DNA of 64,000 bases from Amycolatopsis xylanica. GTDB taxonomy: Bacteria > Actinomycetota > Actinomycetes > Mycobacteriales > Pseudonocardiaceae. The notes under the pieces were generated by a model. That model was not told the DNA's origin. It made no database searches and saw only the letters and a program-made list of their open reading frames with translations. Shown here one piece after another: positions 8,425 through 19,816 of the stretch. Both the position numbers and the translations under genes were made by a program. Position 1 is the stretch's first letter. Each line of letters begins with the position of its first letter. The stretch lies in contig NZ_FNON01000001.1 in assembly GCF_900107045.1 (NCBI RefSeq), forward strand, positions 1 to 64,000, in the 5' to 3' direction.

Positions 8425-9609
8425 ATGAAGCTCACCGGTCTGCTCGCCCGTAACTCCGAAACGCTGCCCGGGGTCACCGGAGTGGCCCGTGTCGATCGCC
8501 GCACCCGCGAACTGCTCCGCCGCATCGGGGCAGGTGACATCGTCGTGCTCGACCAGATCGACCTGGACCGGTCGACGGCCGACGCGCTCGTCGACGCCGA
8601 GGTCGCGGCCGTCATCAACGCTTCACCCTCCATTTCCGGGCGCTTTCCCAATCTCGGGCCGGAAATCCTGCTCGCGGCCGGCATTCCGCTGATCGACTCG
8701 GCGGGCAGCGAGATCCTGCGCCGGGTGAAGGACGGCACGAAACTGCGCGTGCTCGATGGCGTGGTTTATGTCGGTGACCGCGAGATCGCCAAGGGTTTCG
8801 AACAGACCGCGGAAAGCGTCGCCGATCTGATGATCGAGGCGAAGGCCGGTATGTCCACCCAGCTCGAGGCCTTCTCCGCGAACACCATCGAATTCCTGCG
8901 CCGTGAGCGCACACTGATCCTCGACGGCGTCGGCGTGCCCGAGCTGCGGGTGCCGCTCAAGGAGCGCCACGTGCTCGTGGTCGCGCCGGGCAACGGGCAC
9001 GCCGAGGACCTGAAGAAGCTCAAGAAATACATCGCCGAGCATCGCCCGGTGCTGGTCGGCGTCGACGCCGGCGCGGACACGCTGCGCGCGCAGGGGCACC
9101 GGCCGGACATCATCGTCGGCGACCCGCAGGGCATCGGCGCGGACACGCTGCGCCAGGGGGCGGAGGTCGTCGTGCCGGCGCAGCCGGACGGGCACGCGCC
9201 CGGCCTGGAACGCATCCAGGACCTCGGCATCGGCGCGGTCACCTTCCCCGCGTCCGGCAACGCCGAAGACCTCGCGCTGCTGCTCGCGGACGCGCACGAC
9301 GCGTCGCTCGTCGTCACCGTCGGCTTCCAGGCCACCCTGCGCGAGTTCCTCGACCAGGGCCGGTCCGGCTCCAACCCGTCCACCTTCCTCACCAGGCTGA
9401 AGCTGGGCACCAAGCTCGTCGACGGCAAGGCGGTGGCCACGCTGCACCGCAGCCGGGTCTCGATCGGCGCCATCGTGCTGCTGGTGCTCGCCGCCATCGT
9501 GGTGGTCGTCGCCGCGCTGCTCGTCTCCGACGTCGGGTCGGTCTATCTCGACTGGGTGCGCGACACCTGGAACTCGTTCATCAGCTGGGTCAAGGGGCTC
9601 TTCACGTGA
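8425..9609 (+). CDS. steA: Cytokinetic ring protein SteA
   Basis: 394 residues. The N-terminal two thirds resemble the thiamin-pyrophosphokinase-like fold of SteA (Rv1697 homologue), for example VGDPQGIGADTL and VDAGADTL motifs in a Rossmann-like region. One C-terminal transmembrane helix (IVLLVLAAIVVVVAALLV, ~350-370) is followed by a short Trp-rich tail. In corynebacteria SteA and SteB form a divisome-associated complex affecting septal wall remodelling. The stop overlaps the steB start. Confidence 0.9.
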   Translation: MKLTGLLARNSETLPGVTGVARVDRRTRELLRRIGAGDIVVLDQIDLDRSTADALVDAEVAAVINASPSISGRFPNLGPEILLAAGIPLIDSAGSEILRRVKDGTKLRVLDGVVYVGDREIAKGFEQTAESVADLMIEAKAGMSTQLEAFSANTIEFLRRERTLILDGVGVPELRVPLKERHVLVVAPGNGHAEDLKKLKKYIAEHRPVLVGVDAGADTLRAQGHRPDIIVGDPQGIGADTLRQGAEVVVPAQPDGHAPGLERIQDLGIGAVTFPASGNAEDLALLLADAHDASLVVTVGFQATLREFLDQGRSGSNPSTFLTRLKLGTKLVDGKAVATLHRSRVSIGAIVLLVLAAIVVVVAALLVSDVGSVYLDWVRDTWNSFISWVKGLFT

Positions 9610-10553
9610 TTTCTCTGCGGTACCACGTCGTTTCCATCGCCGCCTGCTTCCTGGCGCTCGCCGTCGGGGTCGTGCTCGGCTCCACCGCGCTGAACGGCTC
9701 GCTGATGTCCGGCCTGTCCAACCAGAAGGACGACCTCGCCAAGCAGGTGTCCGATTTGGAGGGTCAGCGCAACGCGTTGAACGCGCGTCTCGCCGACGCG
9801 GACGCCTTCGCGGGCTCGCAGGGCGCGCGCATCGTCTCCGGTCTGCTCGACAAGCGCTCGGTCGTGCTGGTGACCACAGAGGACGCCAAGCCCGCCGACC
9901 GCGACGCGCTCAAGCAGCTCATCGGCCAGTCGGGCGCTTCGGTCACCGGCGAGGTCCAGCTGACCGCGTCGTTCTCGGACCCGTCGAAGTCGGACCAGCT
10001 CCGCCAGATCGTCACGCGTCTGCAGCCCGCCGGCGTGCAGTTCCCGACGGCGCCCGACTCCGGGACGCTCGCGGGCGCGCTGCTCGGGTCCGTGCTGCAG
10101 CTGAACAAGGACACCGCGAAGCCGCAGTCGTCGCCGGAGGAGTTGACCGCGGCTCTGAGCGGGCTGACCGACGGCGGTTTCGTGAAGGCGGCGGGCGACG
10201 TCAAGCCCGCCCAGCTGGCCGTCGTGCTGATCGGCGCTCAGGCGACCGGTGACGGCGCGGGCGACAAGGCGGCGACCATCGCCCGCTTCGCGACGCAGCT
10301 GGACCGCTCGGGCGCGGGGACCGTGCTGGCCGGTGTGCCGGGCTCGGCTGACGGCACTGGCGCCATCGGCGTCGTCCGCGCCGACACCTCGGCCACGTCC
10401 ATCCTGTCCACAGTGGACAACGTCGACACCTCGGCCGGGCGAATCACCACCGTCCTCGCCCTCCGCGAACAACTCGAAGGCGCCTCAGGCCGCTACGGCC
10501 TGGCGGGCAACGCCCAGGGCCCCGCCCCAGGCGTCAAGCAGCCAGGTTCGTGA
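9606..10553 (+). CDS. steB: SteB/MctB-type membrane-anchored coiled-coil protein
   Basis: 315 residues with a GTG start overlapping the steA stop (GTGA). An N-terminal transmembrane helix (ISLRYHVVSIAACFLALAVG) is followed by a coiled coil (KDDLAKQVSDLEGQRNALNA) and a predicted extracytoplasmic domain ending in a disordered Pro-rich tail. The M. tuberculosis homologue Rv1698 was first described as the copper-transport protein MctB; in corynebacteria it is the SteA partner SteB. Both roles come from the family. The context with steA favours the division role. Confidence 0.9.
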   Translation: MISLRYHVVSIAACFLALAVGVVLGSTALNGSLMSGLSNQKDDLAKQVSDLEGQRNALNARLADADAFAGSQGARIVSGLLDKRSVVLVTTEDAKPADRDALKQLIGQSGASVTGEVQLTASFSDPSKSDQLRQIVTRLQPAGVQFPTAPDSGTLAGALLGSVLQLNKDTAKPQSSPEELTAALSGLTDGGFVKAAGDVKPAQLAVVLIGAQATGDGAGDKAATIARFATQLDRSGAGTVLAGVPGSADGTGAIGVVRADTSATSILSTVDNVDTSAGRITTVLALREQLEGASGRYGLAGNAQGPAPGVKQPGS

Positions 10554-10609
10554 AACCCCGAAAGTGACTTTCGTCAGGTGTTATCTGACGAAAGTCACTT
10601 TCGGGGTTT
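10553..10609. terminator. Perfect 25-bp palindrome between convergent genes (family A)
   Basis: Arms 10553-10577 and 10585-10609 are perfectly complementary around a 7-base loop. Each arm contains GAAAGTGACTTTC, itself a palindrome, so branched structures are possible. It fills the tail-to-tail junction of steB and aroA and overlaps the steB stop. Best read as a bidirectional terminator or REP-like element; related copies are at 14340 and 22612. Confidence 0.85.
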
Positions 10610-10619
10610 GCATACGGGG

Positions 10620-11918
10620 TCAGGCGGTGACCATCGAGGACCAGGCGTCGACGAAGCCGGGGAAGGTCTTGCCGACTGTGGCCGGGTTTTCGACGTCGAT
10701 GCCGGGGATGCGGAGGCCGAGCACCGCGCCTGCCATGACCAGGCGGTGGTCGTCGTAGGTGTGGAAGACGCCCGCGGTCATCGGGGCCGGGGTGATTCGC
10801 AGGCCGTCCTCGGTGTCCTTCACGTCGGCGCCCAGGCCGGACAGCTCGGCGGCCAAAGCGGCCAGGCGGTCGGTCTCGTGGCCGCGCAGGTGCGCGACGC
10901 CGGTGATCACCGACGGGCTGTCCGCGAAGCACAGCAGCGAGGCGATGACCGGGGTCAGCTCGCCGACCTCGTGCAGGTCCAGCGTCGCGCCCGAGAACGA
11001 GCCGCCACCCTCGACCGTCAGGCCGCCCTCGTCGAGTGAGACCGAGGCGCCCAGCTGGGTCACCAGGCCGCGCAGGTAGTCGCCGGGCTGGGTGGTCGAC
11101 GACGGCCAGCCCTCGATCCGGACCTTGCCGCCGGTCAGCAGCGGGGCGACCACGAACGGCGCGGCCGTCGAGAGGTCGGGCTCGACCGTGTAGACCGGGC
11201 AGGACAGGCGCGCGGGCGGGACGTGGAACTCGACGCCGTCGCGGTCCACTGTGGCGCCGAAGCGGCGCAGCATGTCGAGCGTCATCGCGATGTGCGGCTC
11301 GCTCGGCGGGTTGCCGCCGACCAGGCGCACGGTGACGCCCTTCTCGGTCGCGGGCGCGGCCAGCAGCAGCGCCGAGAGGAACTGGCTGGAGGCCGACGAG
11401 TCCAGGTCGACGCGGCCGCCGGGCAGGCCGCCGTGGCCGCGGACGGTGAACGGGGGCGCGGCGCGGCCGTCGTCGTCGATGTCGGCGCCGAGGTCGCGCA
11501 GCGCCTGCAGCAGCGGGCCGATCGGGCGGCGGCGGATGGCCTCGTCGCCGTCGAAGAGCACGGGGGAGGAGCCGAGCGTGGCCAGCGCCGGGGTGAAGCG
11601 GGCGACCGTGCCCGCGTTGCCCAGCACGACGTTCACCGTCTCTTCGACGTGGATCCTGGCGGGGTTGAGCGGATGCACCAGGTAGCCGCCGCCCGGCGTC
11701 TCCTCGGAGCGGGCGCCGAGCGCGGCGAGCGCGCCCAGCATCAGCCTGGCGTCGCGGGAATCGAGCGGCGCGCGCACGCGCGTGGGCGCGGTCGCGAGCG
11801 CCGAGAGCACATAGGCGCGGTTGGTGATCGATTTCGAACCGGGGACGCGGACCACCGCGTCCAGCGGAGCCTCGGCGACCGGGGCGGTCCAGCTGTCTTC
11901 GTCCGTCACGCGAGGCAT
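10620..11918 (-). CDS. aroA: 3-phosphoshikimate 1-carboxyvinyltransferase (EPSP synthase)
   Basis: 432 residues, started at ATG 11918 ([18 protein letters not shown]). [17 protein letters not shown] is the shikimate-3-phosphate/PEP-binding N-terminal motif, [14 protein letters not shown] the Gly/Thr motif near residue 100, and RDHRLVM-like [15 protein letters not shown] the C-terminal signature. It converts shikimate-3-phosphate and PEP to EPSP in aromatic amino acid synthesis. It is the only minus-strand gene between steB and pyrG, and is absent from this spot in M. tuberculosis. Confidence 0.96.
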   Translation of the reverse strand: MPRVTDEDSWTAPVAEAPLDAVVRVPGSKSITNRAYVLSALATAPTRVRAPLDSRDARLMLGALAALGARSEETPGGGYLVHPLNPARIHVEETVNVVLGNAGTVARFTPALATLGSSPVLFDGDEAIRRRPIGPLLQALRDLGADIDDDGRAAPPFTVRGHGGLPGGRVDLDSSASSQFLSALLLAAPATEKGVTVRLVGGNPPSEPHIAMTLDMLRRFGATVDRDGVEFHVPPARLSCPVYTVEPDLSTAAPFVVAPLLTGGKVRIEGWPSSTTQPGDYLRGLVTQLGASVSLDEGGLTVEGGGSFSGATLDLHEVGELTPVIASLLCFADSPSVITGVAHLRGHETDRLAALAAELSGLGADVKDTEDGLRITPAPMTAGVFHTYDDHRLVMAGAVLGLRIPGIDVENPATVGKTFPGFVDAWSSMVTA

Positions 11919-12012
11919 CCTAGTGGACACTCCACGAAAGATTTCCACTCGTTTGGCGGTTACCGGCGTGGCCATCGCGCGCCCCGGCGGTCGTGAGATA
12001 GGGTGGAAGCCC

Positions 12013-13709
<1,697 letters not shown>

Positions 13710-13713
<4 letters not shown>

Positions 13714-14336
13714 CCGAGCCCGGCACGCACGAGTTCACCGTGGAGTCCACAAGGGACATCCACATCGGACGCGTGGTCGGCATGCGGGTCGACGAGGTCC
13801 GCATGCCGGGTGGCGGCACGGCGAAACGCGAGATCGTCGAGCACCTCGGCGCGGTCGCGATCGTCGCGCTGGACGCCGACGGCAACGTCACGCTCATCCA
13901 CCAGTACCGGCACGCGCTCGGGCACCGGCTGTGGGAACTGCCAGCGGGCTTGATCGACAAGCTGGGGGAGGACCCCGTCGAGGCGGCCAAGCGCGAGCTG
14001 GTCGAAGAAGTCGGTCTCGGCGCCGAAAAGTGGGAGACCCTGGTCGACGTCGCCGCGTCGCCAGGGTTCACCGACGAGGTGGTCCGCGTCTACCTGGCCC
14101 GCGAACTGTCCGAAGTGGACAGGGACGTGCTCGGTGACGAGGAGGCCGATCTGGTGGTGCACAAGGTCTCGCTGGCCGAGGCCGTCCGGATGGCGCTCGC
14201 GGGCGAGCTCGTCAACGGCGCGACCGTGAGCGGCGTCCTCGCGGCGCACACGGTGATCAGCGGCTACGGCCAGGCCCGTCCCGCCGACGCGCCCTGGGAA
14301 GACCGCCCCACCCGCTTCGCATCCCGAGGCCTCTGA
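13710..14336 (+). CDS. ADP-ribose pyrophosphatase (Nudix hydrolase)
   Basis: 208 residues. The ATG at 13710 overlaps the pyrG stop (ATGA). A complete Nudix box is visible: G-L-I-D-K near ~90, then [19 protein letters not shown] just before it and the proline ~15 residues after the box are typical of ADP-ribose hydrolases (Rv1700 family), which cleave ADP-ribose to AMP and ribose-5-phosphate. Transcription probably ends at the following palindrome. Confidence 0.92.
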
Positions 14337-14339
14337 AAG

Positions 14340-14419
14340 CCCGAAAGCCACTTTCGTCAGGTGTCATCTGACGAAAGTGGCTTTCGGGGGATGTCATCTG
14401 ACGAAAGCCACTTTCGGGC
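14340..14419. terminator. Triple-arm family A palindrome between convergent genes
   Basis: Arms 14340-14360 and 14368-14388 are perfectly complementary (21 bp, 7-base loop). A third arm at 14398-14419 repeats CTGACGAAAG with the inner AAAGCCACTTT flipped relative to the second arm, so alternative pairings exist. It lies between the 3' ends of the Nudix gene and the minus-strand DUF1707 gene, consistent with a two-way terminator. Confidence 0.85.
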
Positions 14420-14427
14420 AAAAAGCG

Positions 14428-14943
14428 TCAGTCGCGGAGGCGGCGGCCGAAGGGGTCGGTGCCGCCGTTGGCGAGCAGCAGGATGCCGTCGATGAACGGC
14501 CAGATCGCGCCGATGCCGAAGGTGAACAGGGTGACCAGGAGCTGGGCCACCGCGATGCCCGTGTGCCCCGTGTAGAACCGCCCGGTCCCGAACGGGAACA
14601 CGATCTGCAGCACGCCCGCGACCATCCTGGACTTCGGCGAGTACTGCGCCGGGGGCGGCGGCGCCCAGTGCGGCACCGGCAACGCCCCCGGGGGCGGCGG
14701 CGAGTAGGCGGGCTGCGCGAACGTCATCGGCGGGAGCAGGAAGACCGGCTTGGGCGCGGGCAGGTCGTCGAAGAGCGGCCGCAGCTCCGCCCTGGTCTTC
14801 GCGTCGAGCACACCGGTCACCCGGGCCTCGTACTCCTCCGTGCTGAGCCGCCCCTCGGCGAAGTGATCGCTCAGCACCTTCATCGCCTCTTCTCGTTCGG
14901 CGGTGCCGATGCGGAGGTTCTCCGGTTCCGGTGCGGTGGACAT
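14428..14943 (-). CDS. DUF1707 and TM2 domain membrane protein
   Basis: 171 residues from ATG 14943. Residues ~7-50 (RIGTAEREEAMKVLSDHF) form a DUF1707 domain, typical of actinobacterial proteins with SHOCT-like short helical domains. A Pro-rich linker follows, then a TM2 domain of two membrane helices (GVLQIVFPFGTGRFYTGHTG and LLVTLFTFGIGAIWPFIDGI). The biochemical role is unknown. It is a stand-alone gene between xerD (divergent) and the 14340 palindrome. Confidence 0.85.
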   Translation of the reverse strand: MSTAPEPENLRIGTAEREEAMKVLSDHFAEGRLSTEEYEARVTGVLDAKTRAELRPLFDDLPAPKPVFLLPPMTFAQPAYSPPPPGALPVPHWAPPPPAQYSPKSRMVAGVLQIVFPFGTGRFYTGHTGIAVAQLLVTLFTFGIGAIWPFIDGILLLANGGTDPFGRRLRD

Positions 14944-14984
14944 GCCTTGAACGGTAGCTCGAATCACCCGTGAGAGGCCTTAGA

Positions 14985-15929
14985 GTGTCGTCCGTGGCAA
15001 AGGCGGGCACCACCGGTGTGGCCCACGTCGTGGCGGCGTATCTCGATCATCTGACGGTCGAGCGCGGCACGGCGCGCAACACCCTGGACAGCTACGCGCG
15101 TGATCTTCGCCGGTACACCGAGCATCTCGAGACGGCGGGTGTGCGCGACTTCGCCGAAGTCACTTCGGAGCAGGTCAGCGCCTTCGGGGTGGCCTTGCGC
15201 GAGGGTGACGAGGAGCATCAGCCGCTCGCCGCGTCCTCGGCCGCGCGGGCACTGGTCGCGGTGCGCGGGCTGCACAAGTTCGCCCACGCCGACGGCATCA
15301 CCGAACACGACCCGGCCCGTGAGGTGCGCCCGCCTTCGCCGGCGAAACGGCTGCCCAAAGCGTTACCGGTCGGCGACGTTCTCCGGCTGCTCGACACCCC
15401 GCCCGCCGAGGGCGAGCGCTCGCTCCGGGACCGCGCGCTGCTGGAACTGCTCTACTCGAGCGGCGCGCGCATCTCCGAAGCCGTCGGGCTGGATATCGAC
15501 GACATCGACGCCGACGAGCGCACCGTCCTGCTCGACGGCAAGGGCGGCAAGCAACGCCTGGTGCCCATCGGCAGACCGGCCGTCGAAGCACTGCACGCCT
15601 ACCTCGTGCGCGCCCGTCCCGAGCTGGCCAGACGCGGCCGCGGCACGGCGGCGGTGTTCCTCAACGCCCGCGGCAGCAGGCTCTCGCGGCAGAGCGCTTG
15701 GCAGGTTCTCAAAGACACGGCCGAGCAGGCGGGCATCTCGGCGACCGTCTCGCCGCACACCCTGCGGCACTCCTTCGCCACCCACCTGCTGGAAGGCGGC
15801 GCGGACGTCCGTGTCGTCCAGGAGCTGCTGGGACACGCCTCGGTGACCACCACGCAGGTCTACACGCTGGTCACCGTCAACACCCTGCGCGAGGTGTATG
15901 CGACTGCCCATCCGCGTGCACTCGGGTGA
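14985..15929 (+). CDS. xerD: Tyrosine recombinase XerD
   Basis: 314 residues from GTG 14985, with AGAGG seven bases upstream; GTG 14994 is possible. N-terminal SAM-like DNA-binding domain (~15-105), then a catalytic domain with all expected residues: Arg in [11 protein letters not shown], His and Arg in [12 protein letters not shown], His in LLGHASV and the Tyr nucleophile in TTTQVYT. Position matches Rv1701 in the core block, so this is the housekeeping dif recombinase rather than a phage integrase. Confidence 0.94.
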   Translation: MSSVAKAGTTGVAHVVAAYLDHLTVERGTARNTLDSYARDLRRYTEHLETAGVRDFAEVTSEQVSAFGVALREGDEEHQPLAASSAARALVAVRGLHKFAHADGITEHDPAREVRPPSPAKRLPKALPVGDVLRLLDTPPAEGERSLRDRALLELLYSSGARISEAVGLDIDDIDADERTVLLDGKGGKQRLVPIGRPAVEALHAYLVRARPELARRGRGTAAVFLNARGSRLSRQSAWQVLKDTAEQAGISATVSPHTLRHSFATHLLEGGADVRVVQELLGHASVTTTQVYTLVTVNTLREVYATAHPRALG

Positions 15930-16021
15930 CTAACTCGGTAGTAGCCCGGCGTGCCTCGTTGGCGGTCGCCGATATCCGCGCATAGTCTTCGGGAGACCTC
16001 GGTAAAAGGAGCTTTCGCGCC

Positions 16022-17023
16022 ATGTCGACACCGAACCAGCCGGGAAGACCGGCCGCGTCCGCCGGCTCGGCGGCAGCTTCGCTGAACCAGGTCACCATCG
16101 CCACCGAAGGCCGGCGCGATGCCGATTACGACCCTGAAAACGAGAACCTAGCCATCGCCGCGCAACTCCGAAACAACCGACCACAGGACAAACACGGGAA
16201 CGGCCCGACCGGCCGTCCCTACCGGGAGCTCCCGGAGCCGCCGCCGCTGGAACGTCATGGTCCGGCCAAGGTGATGGCGATGTGCAACCAGAAGGGCGGC
16301 GTCGGCAAGACCACCTCGACGATCAACCTCGGTGCCGCGCTCGCCGAGTGCGGCCGCAAGGTGCTGCTCGTGGACTTCGACCCGCAGGGCGCGCTCTCGG
16401 TCGGTCTCGGCATCCAGCCCCATGAGCTGGACCAGACCGTCTACAACGTGATCATGGAGCGGTCCGTCTCCATCACCGACGTCATCCGCAAGACCCGCGT
16501 TGACTACGTCGACCTGCTGCCCAGCAACATCGACCTGTCCGCCGCCGAGGTCCAGCTCGTCGCTGAGGTAGGACGCGAACACACATTGTTAAGGGTCCTT
16601 CGTCCGGTGATGGAGGACTACGACTATGTTCTTGTCGACTGCCAGCCCTCGCTCGGCTTGCTGACGGTGAACGCGCTGACCGCTGCGGACGGCGTGATCA
16701 TCCCGCTTGAGTGCGAGTTCTTCAGTCTCCGTGGAGTCGCGCTGCTCATCGACACGATCGAAAAGGTGCAGGAGCGGCTCAACCCCAAACTGGACATCAC
16801 CGGGATTCTCGCCACCATGTTCGATCCGAGAACCCTGCATTCGAAGGAGGTCATGGCGCGCGTGGTGGAGGCATTCGGGGAGACCGTGTTCGACACGGTC
16901 ATCAACCGCACCGTGCGGTTCCCAGAAACCACGGTGGCTGGGGAGCCGATCACTACCTGGGCTCCCAAGTCCGCTGGCGCGGCGGCTTATCGCGCGCTGG
17001 CCCGCGAGGTGATCGCTCGGTGA
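16022..17023 (+). CDS. ParA-family ATPase
   Basis: 333 residues. A ~75-residue Pro/Asn-rich N-terminal extension precedes a ParA/MinD ATPase with deviant Walker A KGGVGKTTS (~91-99), Walker A' LLVDFDPQGAL and Walker B-like YVLVDCQPSLGLLTVNA. The start is ATG 16022 with AAAGGAG 11 bases upstream. It is the Rv1708-type ParA paralogue upstream of scpAB, not the oriC ParA. Likely a partner in nucleoid organisation. The stop overlaps the next gene (GTGA). Confidence 0.9.
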   Translation: MSTPNQPGRPAASAGSAAASLNQVTIATEGRRDADYDPENENLAIAAQLRNNRPQDKHGNGPTGRPYRELPEPPPLERHGPAKVMAMCNQKGGVGKTTSTINLGAALAECGRKVLLVDFDPQGALSVGLGIQPHELDQTVYNVIMERSVSITDVIRKTRVDYVDLLPSNIDLSAAEVQLVAEVGREHTLLRVLRPVMEDYDYVLVDCQPSLGLLTVNALTAADGVIIPLECEFFSLRGVALLIDTIEKVQERLNPKLDITGILATMFDPRTLHSKEVMARVVEAFGETVFDTVINRTVRFPETTVAGEPITTWAPKSAGAAAYRALAREVIAR

Positions 17024-17415
17024 GCAGGCGCGCATCCCTGCCCGGAGCGTCGGAACTGTTTCGGATCACGACCAGCACGACCAGCCCCGCACTCGATCTG
17101 CCTCCCGTCGAACGGCACGAAAAACCCGAGCCGCCCAAGAGCACCGGGAACGGCCACAGCCAGCAGCTGAACCGGGCCGCCGCCCAGGGCTCCGGCCGCA
17201 CCAAGCACGACGCGAAGATCACCGTGTACGTGTCGGGTGAAGAGCTGCTCGCGATGGAACAGGCCCGGCTGAACCTGCGCGGCAAGCACAACCTCGTGCT
17301 CGACCGCGGACGGCTCGTGCGTGAGGCGGTGGCCGTCCTGCTCGCCGACTTCGATGAGCACGGCGAGGAATCCGTGCTGGTCAAGCGGCTGCGGGCGGGC
17401 GGGACAGAGGACTGA
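17020..17415 (+). CDS. Small ParA-associated protein, RHH-like
   Basis: 131 residues from GTG 17020, overlapping parA and scpA at both ends by stop/start overlaps. The N-terminal ~60 residues are disordered. The C-terminal ~65 residues read as a beta-strand plus two helices (KITVYVSGEELLAMEQARL, then RLVREAVAVLLADF), resembling ribbon-helix-helix DNA-binding proteins. Genes this tightly placed after a ParA often encode its DNA-binding or adaptor partner; that role is inferred, not shown. Confidence 0.75.
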   Translation: MSRRASLPGASELFRITTSTTSPALDLPPVERHEKPEPPKSTGNGHSQQLNRAAAQGSGRTKHDAKITVYVSGEELLAMEQARLNLRGKHNLVLDRGRLVREAVAVLLADFDEHGEESVLVKRLRAGGTED

Positions 17416-18308
17416 TGGACGAACCGGCAGCGGAGGAGACGCCGGCGCCGGTCGAACAGATCCTCGTGCACGGGGGCATGGTCCCCGAAGAAGCGGCAGC
17501 AGCGTCGTCGGGGAAGTTCAAGGTTCACCTCGCCAACTTCGAGGGCCCGTTCGACCTGCTCCTGCAGCTGATCTCGCAACACCAGCTCGACGTCACCGAG
17601 GTCGCGCTGCACACCGTCACCGACGACTTCATCCGCTACACGCGGGCGCTCGGCGCGGACTGGAACCTCGACGAGGTGACCGAGTTCCTGGTCATCGCGG
17701 CGACGCTGCTCGACCTCAAGGCCGCCCGGCTGCTGCCGTCGGCCGACGTCGAGGACGAGGACGACCTCGCGCTGCTCGAAGCGCGGGACCTGCTGTTCGC
17801 GCGGTTGCTGCAATACCGCGCGTACAAGCAGGTCGCGGCGCTGTTCGGCGAGCTGGAGGCCAGCGCGCTGCGGCGGTATCCCCGCTCGGTCGCGCTCGAA
17901 GAGCGGTACGTCGGGCTGCTGCCCGAGGTCATGCTCGGCGTCGACGCGGCGAAGTTCGGCGAGATCGCGCTCGCGGTGTTCCGGCCCAAGCCGCCGCCGA
18001 CGGTCTCACTGGACCACCTGCACATGGGCAAGGTCTCGGTGCGCGAGACCGCGGCACTGCTGCGGCTCAAGCTCGCCGAGAAGGGCGAGGCCACGTTCGC
18101 CGAGCTGTGCGAGGACTGCGAGCACACGATCGAGCGGGTCGCGCGGTTCCTCGCGCTGCTGGAGCTCTACCGCGAGTCTTCGGTGCAGTTCGACCAGCTC
18201 GAGGCGCTCGCCGAGTTGCGGGTGCGGTGGACCGGGGGTTCTGTCGAGGAAGCCGCCGCGGCGGGCGCGCAGGCCGCCGACGTGGCGGAGGAAGAGGAGT
18301 ACGGGTGA
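17415..18308 (+). CDS. scpA: Segregation and condensation protein A
   Basis: 297 residues from ATG 17415. After a ~35-residue acidic leader, FKVHLANFEGPFDLLLQLI opens the conserved ScpA kleisin N-domain that binds the SMC neck. The C-terminal winged helix (~190-270) binds the SMC head. It forms the SMC-ScpA-ScpB complex with the next gene. GTGA overlap with scpB. Confidence 0.94.
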   Translation: MDEPAAEETPAPVEQILVHGGMVPEEAAAASSGKFKVHLANFEGPFDLLLQLISQHQLDVTEVALHTVTDDFIRYTRALGADWNLDEVTEFLVIAATLLDLKAARLLPSADVEDEDDLALLEARDLLFARLLQYRAYKQVAALFGELEASALRRYPRSVALEERYVGLLPEVMLGVDAAKFGEIALAVFRPKPPPTVSLDHLHMGKVSVRETAALLRLKLAEKGEATFAELCEDCEHTIERVARFLALLELYRESSVQFDQLEALAELRVRWTGGSVEEAAAAGAQAADVAEEEEYG

Positions 18309-19072
18309 CCACCCCCGAAGACCACGCTGTGGATGAGACCGAGCCGATCGACCTCGACGCGTTCGACGTCGACGCGCCCGAAGAGCCCGAGGAGCCCGCT
18401 GCCGAAGAGCCGGTTGCTGAAGAGCCTCCCGCCGAGGAGCCTTCGGAAGCCGCTGAGCCTTCCGAGGAGGCTTCTGAGGTTTCTGAAGACGAGGGCGACG
18501 ACGAGGGCATCGAGCCGATCGAGCTGCCCGAGCTCGACGACGAGGGACTCGAGGCCGTGCTGGAGTCGCTGCTGCTCGTGGTCGACTCGCCGATCAACGA
18601 GGAAGCGCTGGCCACGACCGTCGAACAGCCGGTCGCGCGGGTCACGGTCGCGCTGCGCACGATGGCCCAGAAGTTCACCGACCGGGCCAGCGGGATCGAC
18701 CTGCGGAGAGCCGGTGAAGGGTGGCGTTTCTACACCAGGGACACTTATGCCCCGTACGTGGAAAAGCTGCTGCTCGACGGCCAGCGGTCCAAGCTCACCC
18801 GCGCCGCGCTGGAGAGCCTGGCGGTGATCGCCTACCGCCAGCCGGTGACCAGGGCGCGGGTGGCCGCGGTCCGTGGCGTCAACGTGGACGGGGTCATCCG
18901 GACCCTGCTCGCGCGTGGTCTCATCGAGGAGGCCGGTACCGACCCGGACACGACTGGCACCCTGTACGTGACAACTGAACTGTTCTTGGAGCGCCTCGGC
19001 CTGTCCTCACTGACGGACCTGCCCCCGATCGCCCCGTTGCTACCCGAAGTGGACACCATCGATGACATCTGA
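18305..19072 (+). CDS. scpB: Segregation and condensation protein B
   Basis: 255 residues from GTG 18305. The first ~75 residues are an unusually acidic, repetitive Glu/Pro/Ala extension (AEEPVAEEPPAEEPSEAAEP). The remainder is the ScpB double winged-helix domain, starting at GLEAVLESLLLVVDSPI and including ESLAVIAYRQPVTR. It is the dimeric kite subunit of the SMC complex. It overlaps rluB by 11 bases. Confidence 0.94.
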   Translation: MTTPEDHAVDETEPIDLDAFDVDAPEEPEEPAAEEPVAEEPPAEEPSEAAEPSEEASEVSEDEGDDEGIEPIELPELDDEGLEAVLESLLLVVDSPINEEALATTVEQPVARVTVALRTMAQKFTDRASGIDLRRAGEGWRFYTRDTYAPYVEKLLLDGQRSKLTRAALESLAVIAYRQPVTRARVAAVRGVNVDGVIRTLLARGLIEEAGTDPDTTGTLYVTTELFLERLGLSSLTDLPPIAPLLPEVDTIDDI

Positions 19073-19814
19073 CCCGCATCCAGAGGGCGTACGCCTGCAG
19101 AAGGTGCTTTCGCAGGCCGGAGTGGCCTCGCGCCGTGCCGCCGAAGACCTCATCGTGCGCGGGCGCGTCATGGTGGACGGTGACGTGGTCACCGAGCTCG
19201 GCCGCCGCGTCGACCCGGTCAACGCGGTGATCCACGTCGACGGCACCCGCGTCAACCTGCGTGAGGACCTCGTCTACCTGGCGCTGAACAAGCCCAAGGG
19301 CGTGCACAGCACCATGAAGGACGACCGCGGCCGCCCGTGCGTCGGCGACTATCTGCGCGGGCGCTACGACGACGAGGGCGGCATCGTCCACGTCGGCAGG
19401 CTCGACGAGAACACCGAGGGTCTGCTGCTGCTGACCAACGACGGTGACCTCGGGCACCGGCTGATGCACCCGTCGTACCGGGTGCTCAAGACCTACCTGG
19501 CCGAGGTCGACGGTCTCGTCCCGCGCGGGCTCGGCAAGGACCTGCGGGCCGGCATCGAGCTGGGCGACGGGCCGATCAAGGTCGACCAGTTCCGGGTGAA
19601 GGACATGCACGCGGGCAACACGCTCGTCGAGCTGGTCATCCACGAAGGACGCAAGCACATCGTGCGCAGGCTGATGGCCGAGGTCGGCCACCCCGTGCGC
19701 AAGCTGGTGCGCACCGCGATCGCCGACGTGCAGCTGGGCAACCAGCGGCCGGGCTCGATCCGGCGCCTCAACAAGGGCGAGGTCGGCGCGCTGTACCGGG
19801 CTGTCGAGCTGTAA
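19062..19814 (+). CDS. rluB: 23S rRNA pseudouridine synthase RluB
   Basis: 250 residues. N-terminal S4 domain (~10-58: VRLQKVLSQAGVASRRAAED), then a RsuA-family pseudouridine synthase domain with catalytic Asp in GRLDENTEGLLLLTNDG (~112-128) and HEGRKHIVRRLM. It modifies a uridine in 23S rRNA helix 89 by family analogy. In mycobacteria the homologue Rv1711 is followed directly by cmk; here ~15.7 kb intervene. Confidence 0.95.
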   Translation: MTSDPHPEGVRLQKVLSQAGVASRRAAEDLIVRGRVMVDGDVVTELGRRVDPVNAVIHVDGTRVNLREDLVYLALNKPKGVHSTMKDDRGRPCVGDYLRGRYDDEGGIVHVGRLDENTEGLLLLTNDGDLGHRLMHPSYRVLKTYLAEVDGLVPRGLGKDLRAGIELGDGPIKVDQFRVKDMHAGNTLVELVIHEGRKHIVRRLMAEVGHPVRKLVRTAIADVQLGNQRPGSIRRLNKGEVGALYRAVEL

Positions 19815-19816
19815 AG

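Noticed and set aside
14985-15929. Tyrosine recombinase as phage or island integrase
   Set aside because: It lies in the conserved Nudix-parA-scpA context of XerD, with no tRNA gene, att repeats or phage genes nearby.
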